Assembly: GCF_900128525.1 (NCBI RefSeq)
Contig: NZ_FQTQ01000059.1
Coordinates: forward strand, 1 to 64,000
Reading direction: 5' to 3'
DNA: 64,000 nt
Origin: a methanotrophic endosymbiont of Bathymodiolus puteoserpentis (Logatchev)
GTDB taxonomy: Bacteria; Pseudomonadota; Gammaproteobacteria; Methylococcales; Methylomonadaceae
Shown here piece by piece: positions 28,000 through 38,899 of this stretch (position 1 is its first letter; each line of letters opens with the position of its first letter). Below the pieces are notes generated by a model. It was given only the letters and a program-made list of their open reading frames with translations. It searched no databases and was not told the origin of the DNA. Position numbers and translations under genes: made by a program.

Positions 28000-29625
28000 C
28001 TACAGTAACATTCGCTCCAAAGGGCTATTTTCCGGCAGCTCAAATAAATTATCATTATCCTCTTGGCAGGCACTCATGATTTTTTCTGCTTGTTGCCGTA
28101 AATCCTCTTGAATCTGAGCATTTTGTTTAATCCGTTCAACTACCTCAAGCTCTATACTTTGTAGCGCACCTAGCAAGCCATTACGTAGACCTTTAAGCGC
28201 CGCTTTTTCTATTGAGGGTTTAAGCTTTTTCTTTAAGAAATAAGGAAATAACCAAGCTATGGCAATTAACATGGCACTATTAACCGCAAAGTTAACACCG
28301 ACATAATGAGGTATTTCAGCTAAGCTCGCTTCATAAAACTCAATAAAGACTTGATAGCCCACCCAGCCCATTGCGGCTATTGGCAGAATAATTTCTGCGA
28401 CAGACGCCACTTTAATAAGTGCGCGCTGAATAACATTACCTGGGTTTATTAGCGCCTTGCGCACCGATAATAAGGTTTTGTCAGCAATCATTTTTTGCGC
28501 ATTTTCACGCACAGGCTGTATGGCTTGCTTTATGGGAGCAATGGGTAACTCCAACGAATCTGCTTGGATAATTAACGCATCTAAAGCATCTTCTAAACGT
28601 GCTTGCGCCCATTTATCCCATAATCCGTGATGTATCTTATGTGATGAGTGGTTATCTAATTCTTTAGCTGATAAGTCACTACTATGTAATGCATAATATT
28701 CCGCTAGTTGCTGTAGTGGCAAAGCCATTGCATCAATTAAAAGCCCCTCAAAATTTTGCCATTGTTTACGCCAAAAAGGAATTAACACTTGGCTACTTGC
28801 TGGCGAACCGAGTACATCAAGAGCAGAAGCTAAAACTTTACTGAGTTCTGCTTTACGTACTTGCCCACCTCTTAACTCTAATTGCCTAACCGTATTTTCA
28901 GTTGCTAATGTTTGCATAGCTGCTTCTAAAGCATTAAATTCGTCTATTTGTGCTAACGTCTTATCTGTAACACAACAAGTTTGATAAACGATAGGATTAT
29001 TAAAGCCAGCTTTGTGCAATTGATTAATAAAATCCTGATATTGTTCGACCTCACCGCGATCAGATTGATTTAAAACAAATATCCACGCGTGCTTGCCACC
29101 TTCAGCAAGTAATAGCTGCCAAGCTTTATTATCACGGTAACGCTCAGGGCTAACAACATAAACAAGAACATCAATATGCGGTAACCATTCTAAAACTAAT
29201 TGCTGATTGCTTTTCTCTGTACTATCAAAATCAGGCATATCTATCCAGATAATATGCTTTTTACTCGCATCTGAATGTTCCGCAACTTTAATTTTATCTA
29301 TCGGTAAACGACTGGGTAATTGCGTGATTTTGACACTAGTATGATGAAACAGGGTGACTTCTTTAGACGTTGGTCGAACGACACCGGTACGCGCAATTTC
29401 TTGTCCCGCCAAGCGATTCAATAAAGTACTTTTTCCAACGCCGGTTCCACCTAAAAAAGCGATAATTAGAGGCCTGGAACTTGAGCCAGAAAATAATGAT
29501 TCTGGGGTGCGTGCTTCATAATTCAAAAGATCATGTAACTTAGCTTCTGAAGCCCATGAACGAGTGATAACTTCGGTTGCCCAGCCCTTTGCTTCGGCAA
29601 CTAAATCAGAGTATTCGTAAGCCAT
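28000..29625 (-). CDS. Dynamin-like GTPase, second of a pair
   Basis: This 541-residue protein has an N-terminal GTPase domain: G1 GGTGVGKST near residue 56, a G3-like DMPDFDS near 130, and G4 NQSD near 185. A long helical region with two hydrophobic segments (about 405-445) follows, ending in a coiled-coil C-terminus. This layout resembles bacterial dynamin-like or YfjP/YeeP-type large GTPases that act at membranes. Its start lies inside the end of the neighbouring GTPase gene, a 20-base overlap that implies coupled translation. The G4 lysine is replaced by Gln, so nucleotide specificity may be altered. The function is unknown. Confidence 0.7.
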   Translation of the reverse strand: MAYEYSDLVAEAKGWATEVITRSWASEAKLHDLLNYEARTPESLFSGSSSRPLIIAFLGGTGVGKSTLLNRLAGQEIARTGVVRPTSKEVTLFHHTSVKITQLPSRLPIDKIKVAEHSDASKKHIIWIDMPDFDSTEKSNQQLVLEWLPHIDVLVYVVSPERYRDNKAWQLLLAEGGKHAWIFVLNQSDRGEVEQYQDFINQLHKAGFNNPIVYQTCCVTDKTLAQIDEFNALEAAMQTLATENTVRQLELRGGQVRKAELSKVLASALDVLGSPASSQVLIPFWRKQWQNFEGLLIDAMALPLQQLAEYYALHSSDLSAKELDNHSSHKIHHGLWDKWAQARLEDALDALIIQADSLELPIAPIKQAIQPVRENAQKMIADKTLLSVRKALINPGNVIQRALIKVASVAEIILPIAAMGWVGYQVFIEFYEASLAEIPHYVGVNFAVNSAMLIAIAWLFPYFLKKKLKPSIEKAALKGLRNGLLGALQSIELEVVERIKQNAQIQEDLRQQAEKIMSACQEDNDNLFELPENSPLERMLL

Positions 29626-31345
29626 GTGGTTTTATTTTCAGTTGTGCCTCTGCTGTTGCTAATTGTTCAGCAGAAATATTAAAATGAGTAGTTTGAGCCA
29701 TTTCTTCAGGCAATTTCTGTAATACCTGATGTATGACTTGAGTAAATAAAAGCTCTTTTACGGTATGTAATTGCCTCTGCTTTAATTCAGCCTCAGCTCT
29801 ATGCAAATAACTACCTACTGCACTTTCTGCTAAATAAGAAGTGACCGATAGCATCGCGGGAGCAATTAATAAATCATGTAAGCCTATACCACCCGCCTGT
29901 ACGGTTAATGCTAACATGGCAGCATCAGTTGTAACTCGAGTAGCACGTAAACTATTTAAAATAGCAGGGTGCTCTTCCAATTTGGTATACAAACCTTGTG
30001 CAGTTGCTTCAATATCTTGTTTAAAATTCTCATGGTAAAGCTCTGTCTTATGCGCAAAATCATCCAGAATAAGCGTCTTATCTTGGCGTAACTGACTATT
30101 AATCTGTTTCCACCATTTATTATTACCCTGCACTTGATCAATCTGATCTAAAACTTTGTCACTTACTTGTAGCAATACATGTTCAGCAATTTGTTGTAAA
30201 ACTTCCGTTTCTTTCGTTTCCGGGTAAGTCGCTTTGCTTACTTTTCCACCGAATGAAAAAATCCTACGCAGCGGCCAAGTTAAAACTTTACGGCTTTGCA
30301 TTAATACCTTTGCTATGCCCGGTACTTCGAGCAAAGTTAATAATTTAGCTAAAGCATTTTGAAAGGTATCGTAATGCTGCGGATGATCAAGATAATCGCG
30401 CTTATAAATGTCCAAAGCATCTTTTAAAGTTTGGCTAATGATTGATTGCCAGTGTGCTTGTGCTTCTATTTCTAATGTAATAGGTGCAACCCATTCCGCC
30501 CAGTTTTGGCGAATAAATGCATAGGCAGCTTGATCATAATTTTTCCGCTTTACTTGTTTTATGCTACTCTGTAATAAATCATTTAAACCCGCTTGCTGAT
30601 TAATTAAATTATGATCTTTAGCAAATAAAATGGGGAATATAGGCGGTGGTGAATCACTTCTTACTTGCTGCCAGCGCTCAATAAATGAATCAATAATTAA
30701 CTGTTCAGAATCAGCAACCAGTTTATTAATGACCACTAATAAAGATTGATTTAGCGGCTCTAATAAAGCCAAGATATCCCATACTGATTGGTCAGCATAT
30801 TTTTCTTTACTAACGACTAAGACAAGTACATCAGCTAATGCCAAAGTTTTTAACACGCCCTCTTTATAACTTTGTGCATCGATTGAATCAAAATCAGGTG
30901 TATCCCAAAGCATACAACCCGATAACTGCGCTGAACTAATAGGCGTAAGTGAATAGCTATTGTATTTCTCTGGGCTTAAAGAAAATTGCTCGACTTTCTG
31001 AAATCCAGAAAAATGTTCAGCAACTTCAATGAGGGCATCATTAGATAAATCAGCCGAAAAAGCTTGCGGATGCACGGTAAACCCTGCTAATGGACTTACA
31101 CCAGCAGCCTCTTGATTAAGTAGTAAATTAACCAAGGTACTTTTTCCAGATTGTGTAGGACCAATAACAGCAATATGTAAAGGATGCATTTTGTTATTAA
31201 TTAAGTGCCCTTTATGTAAAAAAGCCTCGATTAATATTAACTGCTCAATACACTCCTGATAATGACTCCATTGTATACTTTGCTGCACTAAACCTAATTG
31301 AATAGTTTGATAACGCTGTTTTAAGGTACTAATAAATTCGAGCAT
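29606..31345 (-). CDS. Dynamin-like GTPase, first of a pair
   Basis: The 579-residue partner of the downstream GTPase has G1 GPTQSGKST near residue 61, a G3-like DTPDFDS near 150 and a G4-like NKLV near 205, where the usual Asp is missing. Most of the remaining protein is helical, with a hydrophobic stretch near 490-520 (AMLALTVQAGGIGLHDLLIAP) that may bind membrane. Head-to-tail dynamin-like pairs are known in bacteria, where the two proteins form hetero-oligomers that bridge or reshape membranes. Both proteins share the DxPDFDS signature, so they are paralogues. The role here is inferred only from architecture. Confidence 0.7.
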   Translation of the reverse strand: MLEFISTLKQRYQTIQLGLVQQSIQWSHYQECIEQLILIEAFLHKGHLINNKMHPLHIAVIGPTQSGKSTLVNLLLNQEAAGVSPLAGFTVHPQAFSADLSNDALIEVAEHFSGFQKVEQFSLSPEKYNSYSLTPISSAQLSGCMLWDTPDFDSIDAQSYKEGVLKTLALADVLVLVVSKEKYADQSVWDILALLEPLNQSLLVVINKLVADSEQLIIDSFIERWQQVRSDSPPPIFPILFAKDHNLINQQAGLNDLLQSSIKQVKRKNYDQAAYAFIRQNWAEWVAPITLEIEAQAHWQSIISQTLKDALDIYKRDYLDHPQHYDTFQNALAKLLTLLEVPGIAKVLMQSRKVLTWPLRRIFSFGGKVSKATYPETKETEVLQQIAEHVLLQVSDKVLDQIDQVQGNNKWWKQINSQLRQDKTLILDDFAHKTELYHENFKQDIEATAQGLYTKLEEHPAILNSLRATRVTTDAAMLALTVQAGGIGLHDLLIAPAMLSVTSYLAESAVGSYLHRAEAELKQRQLHTVKELLFTQVIHQVLQKLPEEMAQTTHFNISAEQLATAEAQLKIKPHGLRIL

Positions 31346-31462
31346 GAATAGTTGCTTATGTATATAATTACTTAGTAATTTAGTCGGTTGAAATCATCTC
31401 ATACAGAGACACTTCAGCTATTTATTATGATAACAATAAAAACACATAACGAGGATGTCTAT

Positions 31463-31888
31463 ATGCGTATACTTTCAATCATTATTATTTCAGTGAGTAT
31501 TTTACTATCAACGGGCTGTAGTAAAGGCAGTCAAATTAATGGGCGTAGCTTTAAGACGGCTTTAAGATCCGTTAAAATGCTTAAAGATCGTTTACCACAA
31601 GAGCAAAGAGTCGCCTTTGAGCTTTCATTCTGGGCAATCCGTGATCAATACAAAAATAATATTTCTGAATTCCTTGATCAAGTCGATGGTAAAAGCCCTG
31701 AAGCACTGATTGAATCAGGAAAAGCCGTTTTTGAAAAACGCAAACAAGAAGGTTTTAAGGAGTATCAGCAATATGCAACTTGGGATGATATGATTAGAAA
31801 ATACACCCAAGAGCGTATGGATCAATTATCTAAAAAACAAAAAAGAGATCCTAGAGATAAAGACAACAGCGTACTTTACGAATTATAA
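31463..31888 (+). CDS. Small lipoprotein of unknown function
   Basis: Translation most likely starts at 31463, where a gagga ribosome binding site precedes MRILSIIIISVSILLSTGC. This is a lipoprotein signal with Cys19 as the lipid site; the longer upstream reading lacks such a signal. The mature part of about 120 residues is charged and helical (FKTALRSVKMLKDRLPQEQR...). It resembles DUF6694-type lipoproteins, but that is a loose match from memory. It is divergent from the GTPase pair and converges with purL. Confidence 0.65.
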   Translation: MRILSIIIISVSILLSTGCSKGSQINGRSFKTALRSVKMLKDRLPQEQRVAFELSFWAIRDQYKNNISEFLDQVDGKSPEALIESGKAVFEKRKQEGFKEYQQYATWDDMIRKYTQERMDQLSKKQKRDPRDKDNSVLYEL

Positions 31889-31901
31889 CAACACATCAAG
31901 A

Positions 31902-31935
31902 AGCGCTCTCATTATAAATGAGAGCGCTCTTTTAA
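31902..31935. terminator. Bidirectional terminator between the lipoprotein gene and purL
   Basis: The arms agcgctctcatt and aatgagagcgct (12 base pairs) enclose a 3-base loop, followed on the plus strand by cttttaatttaa. The genes on either side converge, so it probably serves both. Confidence 0.75.
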
Positions 31936-31943
31936 TTTAAGTT

Positions 31944-34900
31944 TTATCCCACCCAAACTCGTGCATTTCTAAACATTCTTAACCATGCACCATCTTCCTT
32001 CCAATCACTTGGTTGCCATGAATTTTGTATCTTTCTAAAACAACGCTCAGGATGGGGCATCATAATCGTAAATCGACCATCTGCTGTCGTTAAGCCGGTA
32101 ATTCCCTCGGGCGAACCATTTGGATTCATGGGGAAATCAGTCGTTTCTACACCATAATTATCAATATAGTTTAAAGCAACCAAAGCTTGCTGTTGATTGC
32201 TTTCTGTAAACTCAGCACGCCCCTCACCATGTGCAATCACTACTGGAATTTTCGATCCAGCCATACCTTTAAGTAAAATAGATGGCGAGTCTTGAACCTT
32301 AACCATCGCAACACGCGCTTCAAATTGCTCCGAAGTATTACGCATAAATTTTGGCCAATGTTCAGCGCCTGGAATCAATTCTTTTAACCCCGATAACATT
32401 TGACAACCGTTACATACGCCTAAACCAAAAGTATCAGCACGTTGGAAAAAGTCAGAGAATTCAGCGCGTGCACGCTTATTAAATAATATCGATTTAGCCC
32501 AGCCGCCGCCCGCGCCTAAAACATCACCATAAGAAAAGCCACCACAGGCGACTAAGCCAACGAAATCTTTTAAGCTCACACGGCCACTGATAATATCAGT
32601 CATATGTACATCAACACTGGCAAAACCTGCCTTATCGAAAGCCGCTGCCATTTCTACATGACCATTAACGCCCTGCTCTCTTAAAATCGCCACTCGTGGA
32701 CGTACACTAGCAAAAGGCGCAACAATGTTTTCCTGTACATCAAAGCTTAAACTAGCCGTTAAACCAGGGTCTTTATTATCAGTAATGCGCTCAAATTGTT
32801 GTTTTGCACATTCTGGGTTATCACGTAAAGCCTGCATACGGTAACTGACTTCTGACCAAGTTTGCTGCATTTCTGTACGACTTGCGGAATACATCGTTTC
32901 GCCATCATAACTAACAGTCAACTGTTGTGCTTCTTCTGTTACCCAACCAATAATATGCGTACAAGCTTCTAATCCAGCAGCTTCTAAAACATCTAATACG
33001 GCATCGCAATCCTCTTGCTTAACCTGTATGACTGCGCCTAGCTCTTCATTAAATAAAGCTGCAAGCGGATCATTGCCTAAACGATCTAATTCAATTTCTG
33101 CTCCTTTACGACCTGCAAAAATCATTTCCGCAACAGTCGCTAATAAGCCGCCATCAGAACGATCATGATAAGCCAGTAATTTATCATCGCTGTTCAGAGC
33201 TTGAATACTATTGAATAAGGATTTTAATAGCGACGCATCATCCAAGTCAGGTACTTCATTGCCCATCTGCTGATACACTTGCGCTAATACCGAACCACCT
33301 AAACGATTTTTCCCCTGCCCTAAATCAATCAATATTAAGACACTGTCTTCATTCTTTAATTCAGGTGTTAACGTTCTAGTAATATCCGTTACTGGGGCAA
33401 AAGCAGTAATGATTAAGGATAAAGGAGAAGTCATTACTTTTTCTTTGCCCTCATCCTGCCAAACCGTTTTCATCGATAAAGAATCTTTACCGACCGGAAT
33501 AGCAATACCTAATTCTGGACAGACTTCCATGCCGACTGTTTTTACTGTATCAAATAGCGCGGCATCTTCGCCCTCACTACCTGCGGCAGCCATCCAGTTA
33601 GCCGAAATTTTAATTTTATTGAGTGACTCTATACTAGCTGCCGCTAAATTAGTTAATGATTCTGCAATTGCCATACGGCCAGAAGCTGGCGCATTAACGA
33701 CCGCTAACGGCGTACGTTCACCCATCGCCATTGCTTCGCCGGTTATTGACTGAAAGCCTGTTGCTGTAACAGCAACATCAGCTACCGGAACCTGCCAAGG
33801 GCCGACCATTTGATCTCTAACGACTAAACCAGTCACTGAACGATCACCGATATGAATTAAGAAACTTTTATCCGCGACAGCGGGAAAAGATAAAACACGT
33901 TTAACGGCTTCTTTTAAATCCAACCCGGAAAAATCCAAATCTTTTTGTTTGACCTTTACATGCTGTACATCACGATGTAATTTAGGCGAACTGCCAAATA
34001 AAACCGACATCGGAATATCAACAGGGCTATTGCCAAATAACTCATCTGTTAGCGTTAAATGCTCTTCATTTGTTGCTTCACCAATCACTGCATATAAGCA
34101 ATGTTCGCGCTGACAAAAAGATTCAAATAGCTCTAAAGACTCAGGTTTAATAGCAACCACATAACGTTCTTGTGCTTCATTGCACCATATCTGCATCGGT
34201 GACATACCTTTATCGTCATTATTCACCTTACGCAATTCAAATCGACCGCCGCGCTCACAATCATGGATAATTTCAGGTACGGCATTAGATAAGCCACCTG
34301 CACCGATATCATGAATGGAAACAATAGGTGTTTCATTGCCCAAAGAATTACAGTGATTAATAACCTCTTGGCAACGACGCTCCATTTCTGGGTTTTCGCG
34401 CTGTACTGAAGCAAAATCTAATTCTGCAGCACTTTCCCCTGACGTTTGTGAAGAGGCAGCACTACCACCTAAACCAATTAACATCGCAGGACCACCGAGA
34501 ATAATAATCAGTGAACCGGCTGGAATTGGGTGTTTATCGACCAACATGGGGCGAATATTGCCCATACCCCCAGCAATCATAATCGGTTTATGATAGCCGC
34601 TTAATTTTTCGCCTTGGCTACCTTCAACGAGCTGTTCAAAACTACGAAAATAACCCGCAATATTCGGGCGGCCAAATTCATTATTAAACGCCGCGCCACC
34701 TATCGGGCCATCAAGCATAATCTCTAAAGCAGAAGCAATACGTTCTGGCTTACCAAAATCTTGCTCCCAAGGCTGAATAAGACTAGGAATTTTTAAATGC
34801 GAAACCGTAAAACCAGTCAAACCTGCTTTAGTTGCAGAGCCACGTCCTGTTGCACCTTCATCACGAATTTCTCCCCCTGAGCCTGTTGCTGCCCCCGAAT

Positions 34901-35813
34901 ACGGAGCAATCGCAGTAGGATGATTATGTGTTTCCACTTTCATTAATAAATGGGCATCTTCTTGCGTATAGGCATATTCTCCCGTTTTAGCATTGCGCAT
35001 AAATACTGCCGCATTGGATCCTTCAGCAACCGAGGCATTATCACTATAAGCTGACAAAATGCCTTCAGGATTTTTCTCTGCTGTATGACGAATCATACTA
35101 AATAAAGATTTTGCCTGATCTACACCATCAATTGTCCAGCTGGCATTAAAGATTTTATGACGGCAATGCTCAGAGTTTGCTTGAGCGAACATCATTAATT
35201 CCACATCACTAGGGTTACGCCCTAAAGCTTGAAAGCGGTCTGCTAAATAATCAATTTCATCAGTAGATAAAGCCAGACCTAAAGTGCTATTGGCTTGCAC
35301 TAACGCGTCTTTTCCTTGTTCGATAACGGCAACTGTTTCTAAAGGTAGAGGCTCATGATGAGCAAATAATTCAACACTATCAATATCTGTCATAATCGAT
35401 TGCGTCATACGATCATGTACTAATGCATAAATTTGTTTTAGTTTGTTAGCATCAATAGTAGCACTTGCATAGAGAGTATATTCGACACCGCGCTCTAAAC
35501 GCTCAACACAAGTCAAGCCACAACGTCGGGCAATTTCTGTCGCTTTACTCGACCAAGGTGAAATAGTGCCTGAACGAGGCACAACCCAAAAAGTAACTAT
35601 GCTAGATTTATCAATGCTACCAGCCTTCGATCCATAAGCTAATAATTGCTGCAAAATAGCATCTTGTTCAGCATTAATCTCAGCATCCATTTCAACAAAG
35701 TGCATATACAATGCAGAAATATCACTAATATTTGAGTCTATCGCTTGTACATCAGCTAATAATTTTTGAATTCTAAATGTTGATAATGCGGAAGTTCCGG
35801 AAATTCTAAGCAT
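31944..35813 (-). CDS. purL: Phosphoribosylformylglycinamidine synthase
   Basis: PurL converts FGAR and glutamine to FGAM in purine biosynthesis. Starting at [19 protein letters not shown] (35813) gives 1289 residues, the normal size of the large single-chain form. The longer reading adds 19 unlikely residues. Visible landmarks are [20 protein letters not shown] near residue 290, two AIRS-like halves, and the C-terminal glutaminase with nucleophile Cys in GVCNGCQML and His in MMPHPERCF. No neighbouring gene is purine-related. It ends just before a shared terminator. Confidence 0.97.
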   Translation of the reverse strand: MLRISGTSALSTFRIQKLLADVQAIDSNISDISALYMHFVEMDAEINAEQDAILQQLLAYGSKAGSIDKSSIVTFWVVPRSGTISPWSSKATEIARRCGLTCVERLERGVEYTLYASATIDANKLKQIYALVHDRMTQSIMTDIDSVELFAHHEPLPLETVAVIEQGKDALVQANSTLGLALSTDEIDYLADRFQALGRNPSDVELMMFAQANSEHCRHKIFNASWTIDGVDQAKSLFSMIRHTAEKNPEGILSAYSDNASVAEGSNAAVFMRNAKTGEYAYTQEDAHLLMKVETHNHPTAIAPYSGAATGSGGEIRDEGATGRGSATKAGLTGFTVSHLKIPSLIQPWEQDFGKPERIASALEIMLDGPIGGAAFNNEFGRPNIAGYFRSFEQLVEGSQGEKLSGYHKPIMIAGGMGNIRPMLVDKHPIPAGSLIIILGGPAMLIGLGGSAASSQTSGESAAELDFASVQRENPEMERRCQEVINHCNSLGNETPIVSIHDIGAGGLSNAVPEIIHDCERGGRFELRKVNNDDKGMSPMQIWCNEAQERYVVAIKPESLELFESFCQREHCLYAVIGEATNEEHLTLTDELFGNSPVDIPMSVLFGSSPKLHRDVQHVKVKQKDLDFSGLDLKEAVKRVLSFPAVADKSFLIHIGDRSVTGLVVRDQMVGPWQVPVADVAVTATGFQSITGEAMAMGERTPLAVVNAPASGRMAIAESLTNLAAASIESLNKIKISANWMAAAGSEGEDAALFDTVKTVGMEVCPELGIAIPVGKDSLSMKTVWQDEGKEKVMTSPLSLIITAFAPVTDITRTLTPELKNEDSVLILIDLGQGKNRLGGSVLAQVYQQMGNEVPDLDDASLLKSLFNSIQALNSDDKLLAYHDRSDGGLLATVAEMIFAGRKGAEIELDRLGNDPLAALFNEELGAVIQVKQEDCDAVLDVLEAAGLEACTHIIGWVTEEAQQLTVSYDGETMYSASRTEMQQTWSEVSYRMQALRDNPECAKQQFERITDNKDPGLTASLSFDVQENIVAPFASVRPRVAILREQGVNGHVEMAAAFDKAGFASVDVHMTDIISGRVSLKDFVGLVACGGFSYGDVLGAGGGWAKSILFNKRARAEFSDFFQRADTFGLGVCNGCQMLSGLKELIPGAEHWPKFMRNTSEQFEARVAMVKVQDSPSILLKGMAGSKIPVVIAHGEGRAEFTESNQQQALVALNYIDNYGVETTDFPMNPNGSPEGITGLTTADGRFTIMMPHPERCFRKIQNSWQPSDWKEDGAWLRMFRNARVWVG

Positions 35814-35856
35814 ATAAAAGGTGTGTTTTATGAAGTATTCAAGTGATAGGTAAAGT

Positions 35857-35880
35857 GCGCCCCTCGACAATGAGGGGCGC
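35857..35880. terminator. Strong hairpin between bamC and purL
   Basis: The arms gcgcccctc and gaggggcgc pair perfectly around a 6-base loop. It lies 69 bases beyond the bamC stop and before the purL start, on the same strand. It could end the dapA-bamC transcript, but no T-tract follows, so this is uncertain. Confidence 0.4.
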
Positions 35881-35948
35881 TATCAGCAACATTCTACTTA
35901 GCGTGCAAAGTGTCACTTTACATTCTGATGCAGAGCAACAAAATGAGT

Positions 35949-36524
35949 TTAATCTGTTGCAAAATCCTTTTTTATCGTATCAAACAATAAATTTAACAAA
36001 TGCAAACCATTGCCTTCTGATAAATTATTACCTTCTTCATCTCGGACAAAAATGCGGGTGCCTTGCTCGCTTTGCTGTAAAAAAACTTGATACGGTTTTT
36101 CTTGATTCGGGTCATCGCCAAAGAAAAAAACTAATTCATCCCAAAAAGATCCATCTTTAACATCCTGCACATTTTGGTCATATTGCACATAATAAGTTGC
36201 AGTAGAGCGAATTTTATCGGTGATTTCAATTGAACGCTCTGTTAAAGCCTTGCCAGTAACACGCCAAACATGAGCAAAAGAAGAATTAATCAGTAAATAG
36301 CTACCTTCGTTGTCTTGAATGAATTCAACCGTATTCGTTAAAGCGCTAGGTGTTGTGTCTATAGGTAATGGATCAGCACTTTGCTCTTCTGATAAATTGG
36401 GTGGCATTTCTAATGCAGCAATTTCTTTACTATAAATATAGTCTTTTTCTTTATCAGGAAAGAATGAACTACAGGCCGTCACTAAAGTGACCGAAAAAAT
36501 AAGACTAATTTTACTGAGTTTCAT
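35949..36524 (-). CDS. bamC: Outer membrane assembly lipoprotein BamC-like
   Basis: BamC is a lipoprotein of the beta-barrel assembly (BAM) complex. I prefer the start at 36524 (MKLSKISLIFSVTLVTAC), which gives a proper lipoprotein signal with Cys18; the start ten codons upstream would overlap dapA. The 191-residue protein has the BamC unstructured N-terminus with proline-rich PPNLSEEQSADPLPIDTTPS. A single helix-grip domain (YLLINSSFAHVWRVTGKAL...) follows. It is shorter than E. coli BamC (344), having one C-terminal domain instead of two. The dapA-bamC order is conserved in gammaproteobacteria and supports the name. Confidence 0.8.
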   Translation of the reverse strand: MKLSKISLIFSVTLVTACSSFFPDKEKDYIYSKEIAALEMPPNLSEEQSADPLPIDTTPSALTNTVEFIQDNEGSYLLINSSFAHVWRVTGKALTERSIEITDKIRSTATYYVQYDQNVQDVKDGSFWDELVFFFGDDPNQEKPYQVFLQQSEQGTRIFVRDEEGNNLSEGNGLHLLNLLFDTIKKDFATD

Positions 36525-36543
36525 GCCACTTATTAAAGAGAGA

Positions 36544-37419
36544 TTAAAGGACATGCGCTTGCTTCATAGCCTTGCGCACTTTATCGACACAATCTTCAGT
36601 TAACCACGTTAACGGTAAACGTATCCCTTTACTGGTTAAGCCCATCTCAGCAACGGCCCATTTAACCGGAATGGGGTTGGATTGAATAAATAAGTATTTA
36701 TGTAGGCCTTTCAGCAAGGCATCAACACTGGTTGCCGTTTCACGGTCGCCATTCATTGCCGCCGTAATCATTTCATGCACTAAACGGGGGGCAACATTAC
36801 CAGAAACAGTAATCGTACCATTACCACCTAATAAGCAAAATTCACAACTACTGGCATCGTCGCCGGTATAAATAGCGAATTCATTCCCGCATAACTCACG
36901 AATAACCGTCACCCTTGATAAATCACCCGTTGCCTCCTTGACGCCTACAATATTTTTAATTTTTGCCAAGCGGCCAACAGTTTCAGGCAACATGTCACAA
37001 GCGGTACGCCCAGGCACATTATATAAAATTTGTGGAATATCGACTGCTTCAGCAATCGCTTTATAGTGCAGGTACAAACCTTCTTGAGTCGGCTTATTGT
37101 AATAAGGCGTAACCAATAAACAGGCATTGGCACCGACTTCTTTTGCAGCTTGTGTTAGTGCTATCGCTTCAGAGGTAGAATTAGCCCCCGTTCCAGCAAT
37201 AACAGGAATACGCCCTGCTACATATTGGATAACTGACTTGACCACATCCATGTGTTCTTGTTCATTTAAGGTAGCAGATTCCCCCGTCGTTCCCATGGAA
37301 ACGATAGCATCAGTTCCTTGCTCTATATGAAACTCTACCAATTTTTTTAGGCTATCCTTATCTATATCACCGTTATCAAACATGGGGGTGACTAACGCTA
37401 CGATACTACCTTGAATCAT
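36544..37419 (-). CDS. dapA: 4-hydroxy-tetrahydrodipicolinate synthase
   Basis: DapA condenses pyruvate with aspartate semialdehyde, the first step towards lysine and meso-diaminopimelate. The 291-residue sequence has GTTGESATL near residue 44, the catalytic tyrosine in YNVPGRTACD near 133, and the Schiff-base lysine in VGVKEATGD near 161. All active-site residues are in place. It is the upstream partner of bamC on the minus strand. Confidence 0.96.
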   Translation of the reverse strand: MIQGSIVALVTPMFDNGDIDKDSLKKLVEFHIEQGTDAIVSMGTTGESATLNEQEHMDVVKSVIQYVAGRIPVIAGTGANSTSEAIALTQAAKEVGANACLLVTPYYNKPTQEGLYLHYKAIAEAVDIPQILYNVPGRTACDMLPETVGRLAKIKNIVGVKEATGDLSRVTVIRELCGNEFAIYTGDDASSCEFCLLGGNGTITVSGNVAPRLVHEMITAAMNGDRETATSVDALLKGLHKYLFIQSNPIPVKWAVAEMGLTSKGIRLPLTWLTEDCVDKVRKAMKQAHVL

Positions 37420-37472
37420 GAAACACTCTCGAAATTGTAAGAACGATAACTAAAGACTATTATAGAACAATA

Positions 37473-37901
37473 CTACTGGCATTTCCCTAGATAACGCCCT
37501 GTGATTTTTGTTTGTATAGCCATTGCACCTTGCGGTGCCCCTGACATAGTCATATCAAATGTACCGGAAAAACTAGTTTTCTGATACTGGATTTTCCCCA
37601 AGCCCTGCATTTTCATGCCTTCTTGCTCACAATTCATAGACCAACGTACTTGGTTATTTTGTATATCCAAGTCATGCATCTGACAATTATTCTGCTGCAA
37701 GATATTCTCAGGGCTCATACTCTGTTTAGTAAAACACTGCTGCATAGTCATTGCAGGTATTTTCATTGGCATTGCAGCCATACTCACCTGGGAGCTTACT
37801 TCCCACAAACCTTCCTTAATATCAGGTGTTTGTGAAAATGCAGGGGGTATATTTAAAGGTAATAACAACAATACTAAACTACATTTTTTAGTCTTCTTCA
37901 T
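37473..37901 (-). CDS. DUF3617 domain periplasmic protein
   Basis: The likely start is MKKTKKCSLVLLLLPLNIPPAF, a signal peptide; earlier in-frame ATGs at 37907, 37913, 37931 and 37940 lie within the rsfS coding end. The mature part has GLWEVSSQVSMAAMPMKIP and two cysteines (TMQQCFTK, NNCQMHDLD), as in DUF3617 proteins. Methionine is frequent, which could reflect metal or redox sensitivity. The function is unknown. The gene begins at the rsfS 3' end and is probably read from the same transcript. Confidence 0.75.
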   Translation of the reverse strand: MKKTKKCSLVLLLLPLNIPPAFSQTPDIKEGLWEVSSQVSMAAMPMKIPAMTMQQCFTKQSMSPENILQQNNCQMHDLDIQNNQVRWSMNCEQEGMKMQGLGKIQYQKTSFSGTFDMTMSGAPQGAMAIQTKITGRYLGKCQ

Positions 37902-38253
37902 CGTCATATCCATTTTCTTCGGGTTGTGCATTTTCCACACTCCACAATTTTTCTAATTGATAAAACTCGCGTGACTGAGCCGTCATAACATGTAAAATCA
38001 CATCACCTAAATCAACTAAAACCCATTCAGAATCTTGGCCGCCTTCAACCCCTAAAGGCATTACGCCCTGTTCCTTTAGTGCTAAAGTTACATATTCACA
38101 TAAAGCTTTACTGTGGCGCGCTGAAGTTCCTGTGGCAATCACCATATAATCAGTAAAACTCGTTTTTCCAATTACATCAATTGTGACTATATTTTCAGCC
38201 TTACGCTCATCTAAGACTTTAGTCACAATCGCTAATAATTTTTCCGCTTGCAT
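37888..38253 (-). CDS. rsfS: Ribosomal silencing factor RsfS
   Basis: RsfS binds ribosomal protein uL14 and blocks subunit joining under starvation. The 121-residue protein contains the family core DVIGKTSFTDYMVIATGTSARHS (in part) at about 25-45 and GGQDSEWVLVDLGDVILHVM near 80. A C-terminal acidic tail (ENGYDDEED) ends inside the start region of the next gene. The nadD-rsfS order is conserved in bacteria. Confidence 0.94.
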   Translation of the reverse strand: MQAEKLLAIVTKVLDERKAENIVTIDVIGKTSFTDYMVIATGTSARHSKALCEYVTLALKEQGVMPLGVEGGQDSEWVLVDLGDVILHVMTAQSREFYQLEKLWSVENAQPEENGYDDEED

Positions 38254-38275
38254 TCAATTTCCTTTATTCTGTTTT

Positions 38276-38899
38276 TCAGGCTTTATAGAGTTGTTTCGCC
38301 TGTATATATTCAATAACCGCTTCAGGCAATAAAAAACTCGGATTTCTGTGCATTGCAAAGGTTTGCCGAATAAATGTTGCTGAAATCTCTAGTTGCGTCA
38401 CCTGTTGAAAATAGATTTTACCACTCGCACAGGATTTTAACGAATGCTTATCATTAACTAGCCTATCTGCATAGAATTTTACCAAACTTTTCGGCTTAAA
38501 GGCAGGGCGCGTTATGACCACAATATGCGCATAATCAAATAAAGCCTGCCACCGATGCCAACTTGATAAACCATTAAAAGCATCGGTCCCCATAAATAGA
38601 AATAACGGTCTATCAGACTTGATTTCAGCACGAATAGATGCCAACGTATCAACCATATAAGAGGGGCCAGCTCGCTCTAGTTCCCGCGTATCAATCTGTA
38701 GTTGTGGCACTGCCTGTATTGCTAACTGTAACATTTGTACACGCATAGAGGCACTCACTTCAGGCTTATTGCGATGTGCAGGCTGAGAGCATGGCACTAA
38801 ACGCAACTCATCTAAAGCAAAAACCTCACTAACCTCTATCGCTGCACGTAAATGCCCATAATGTATCGGATTAAACGTCCCCCCATAAATACCTAACAT
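38276..38899 (-). CDS. nadD: Nicotinate-nucleotide adenylyltransferase
   Basis: NadD converts nicotinate mononucleotide and ATP to deamido-NAD. The 207-residue protein begins with the nucleotidyltransferase motif GGTFNPIHYGHL (about 5-16) and has the C-terminal ISATFIR motif near 172. It is of normal length. The stop codon of proA overlaps its start by one base, so proA-nadD-rsfS form a unit. Confidence 0.95.
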   Translation of the reverse strand: MLGIYGGTFNPIHYGHLRAAIEVSEVFALDELRLVPCSQPAHRNKPEVSASMRVQMLQLAIQAVPQLQIDTRELERAGPSYMVDTLASIRAEIKSDRPLFLFMGTDAFNGLSSWHRWQALFDYAHIVVITRPAFKPKSLVKFYADRLVNDKHSLKSCASGKIYFQQVTQLEISATFIRQTFAMHRNPSFLLPEAVIEYIQAKQLYKA

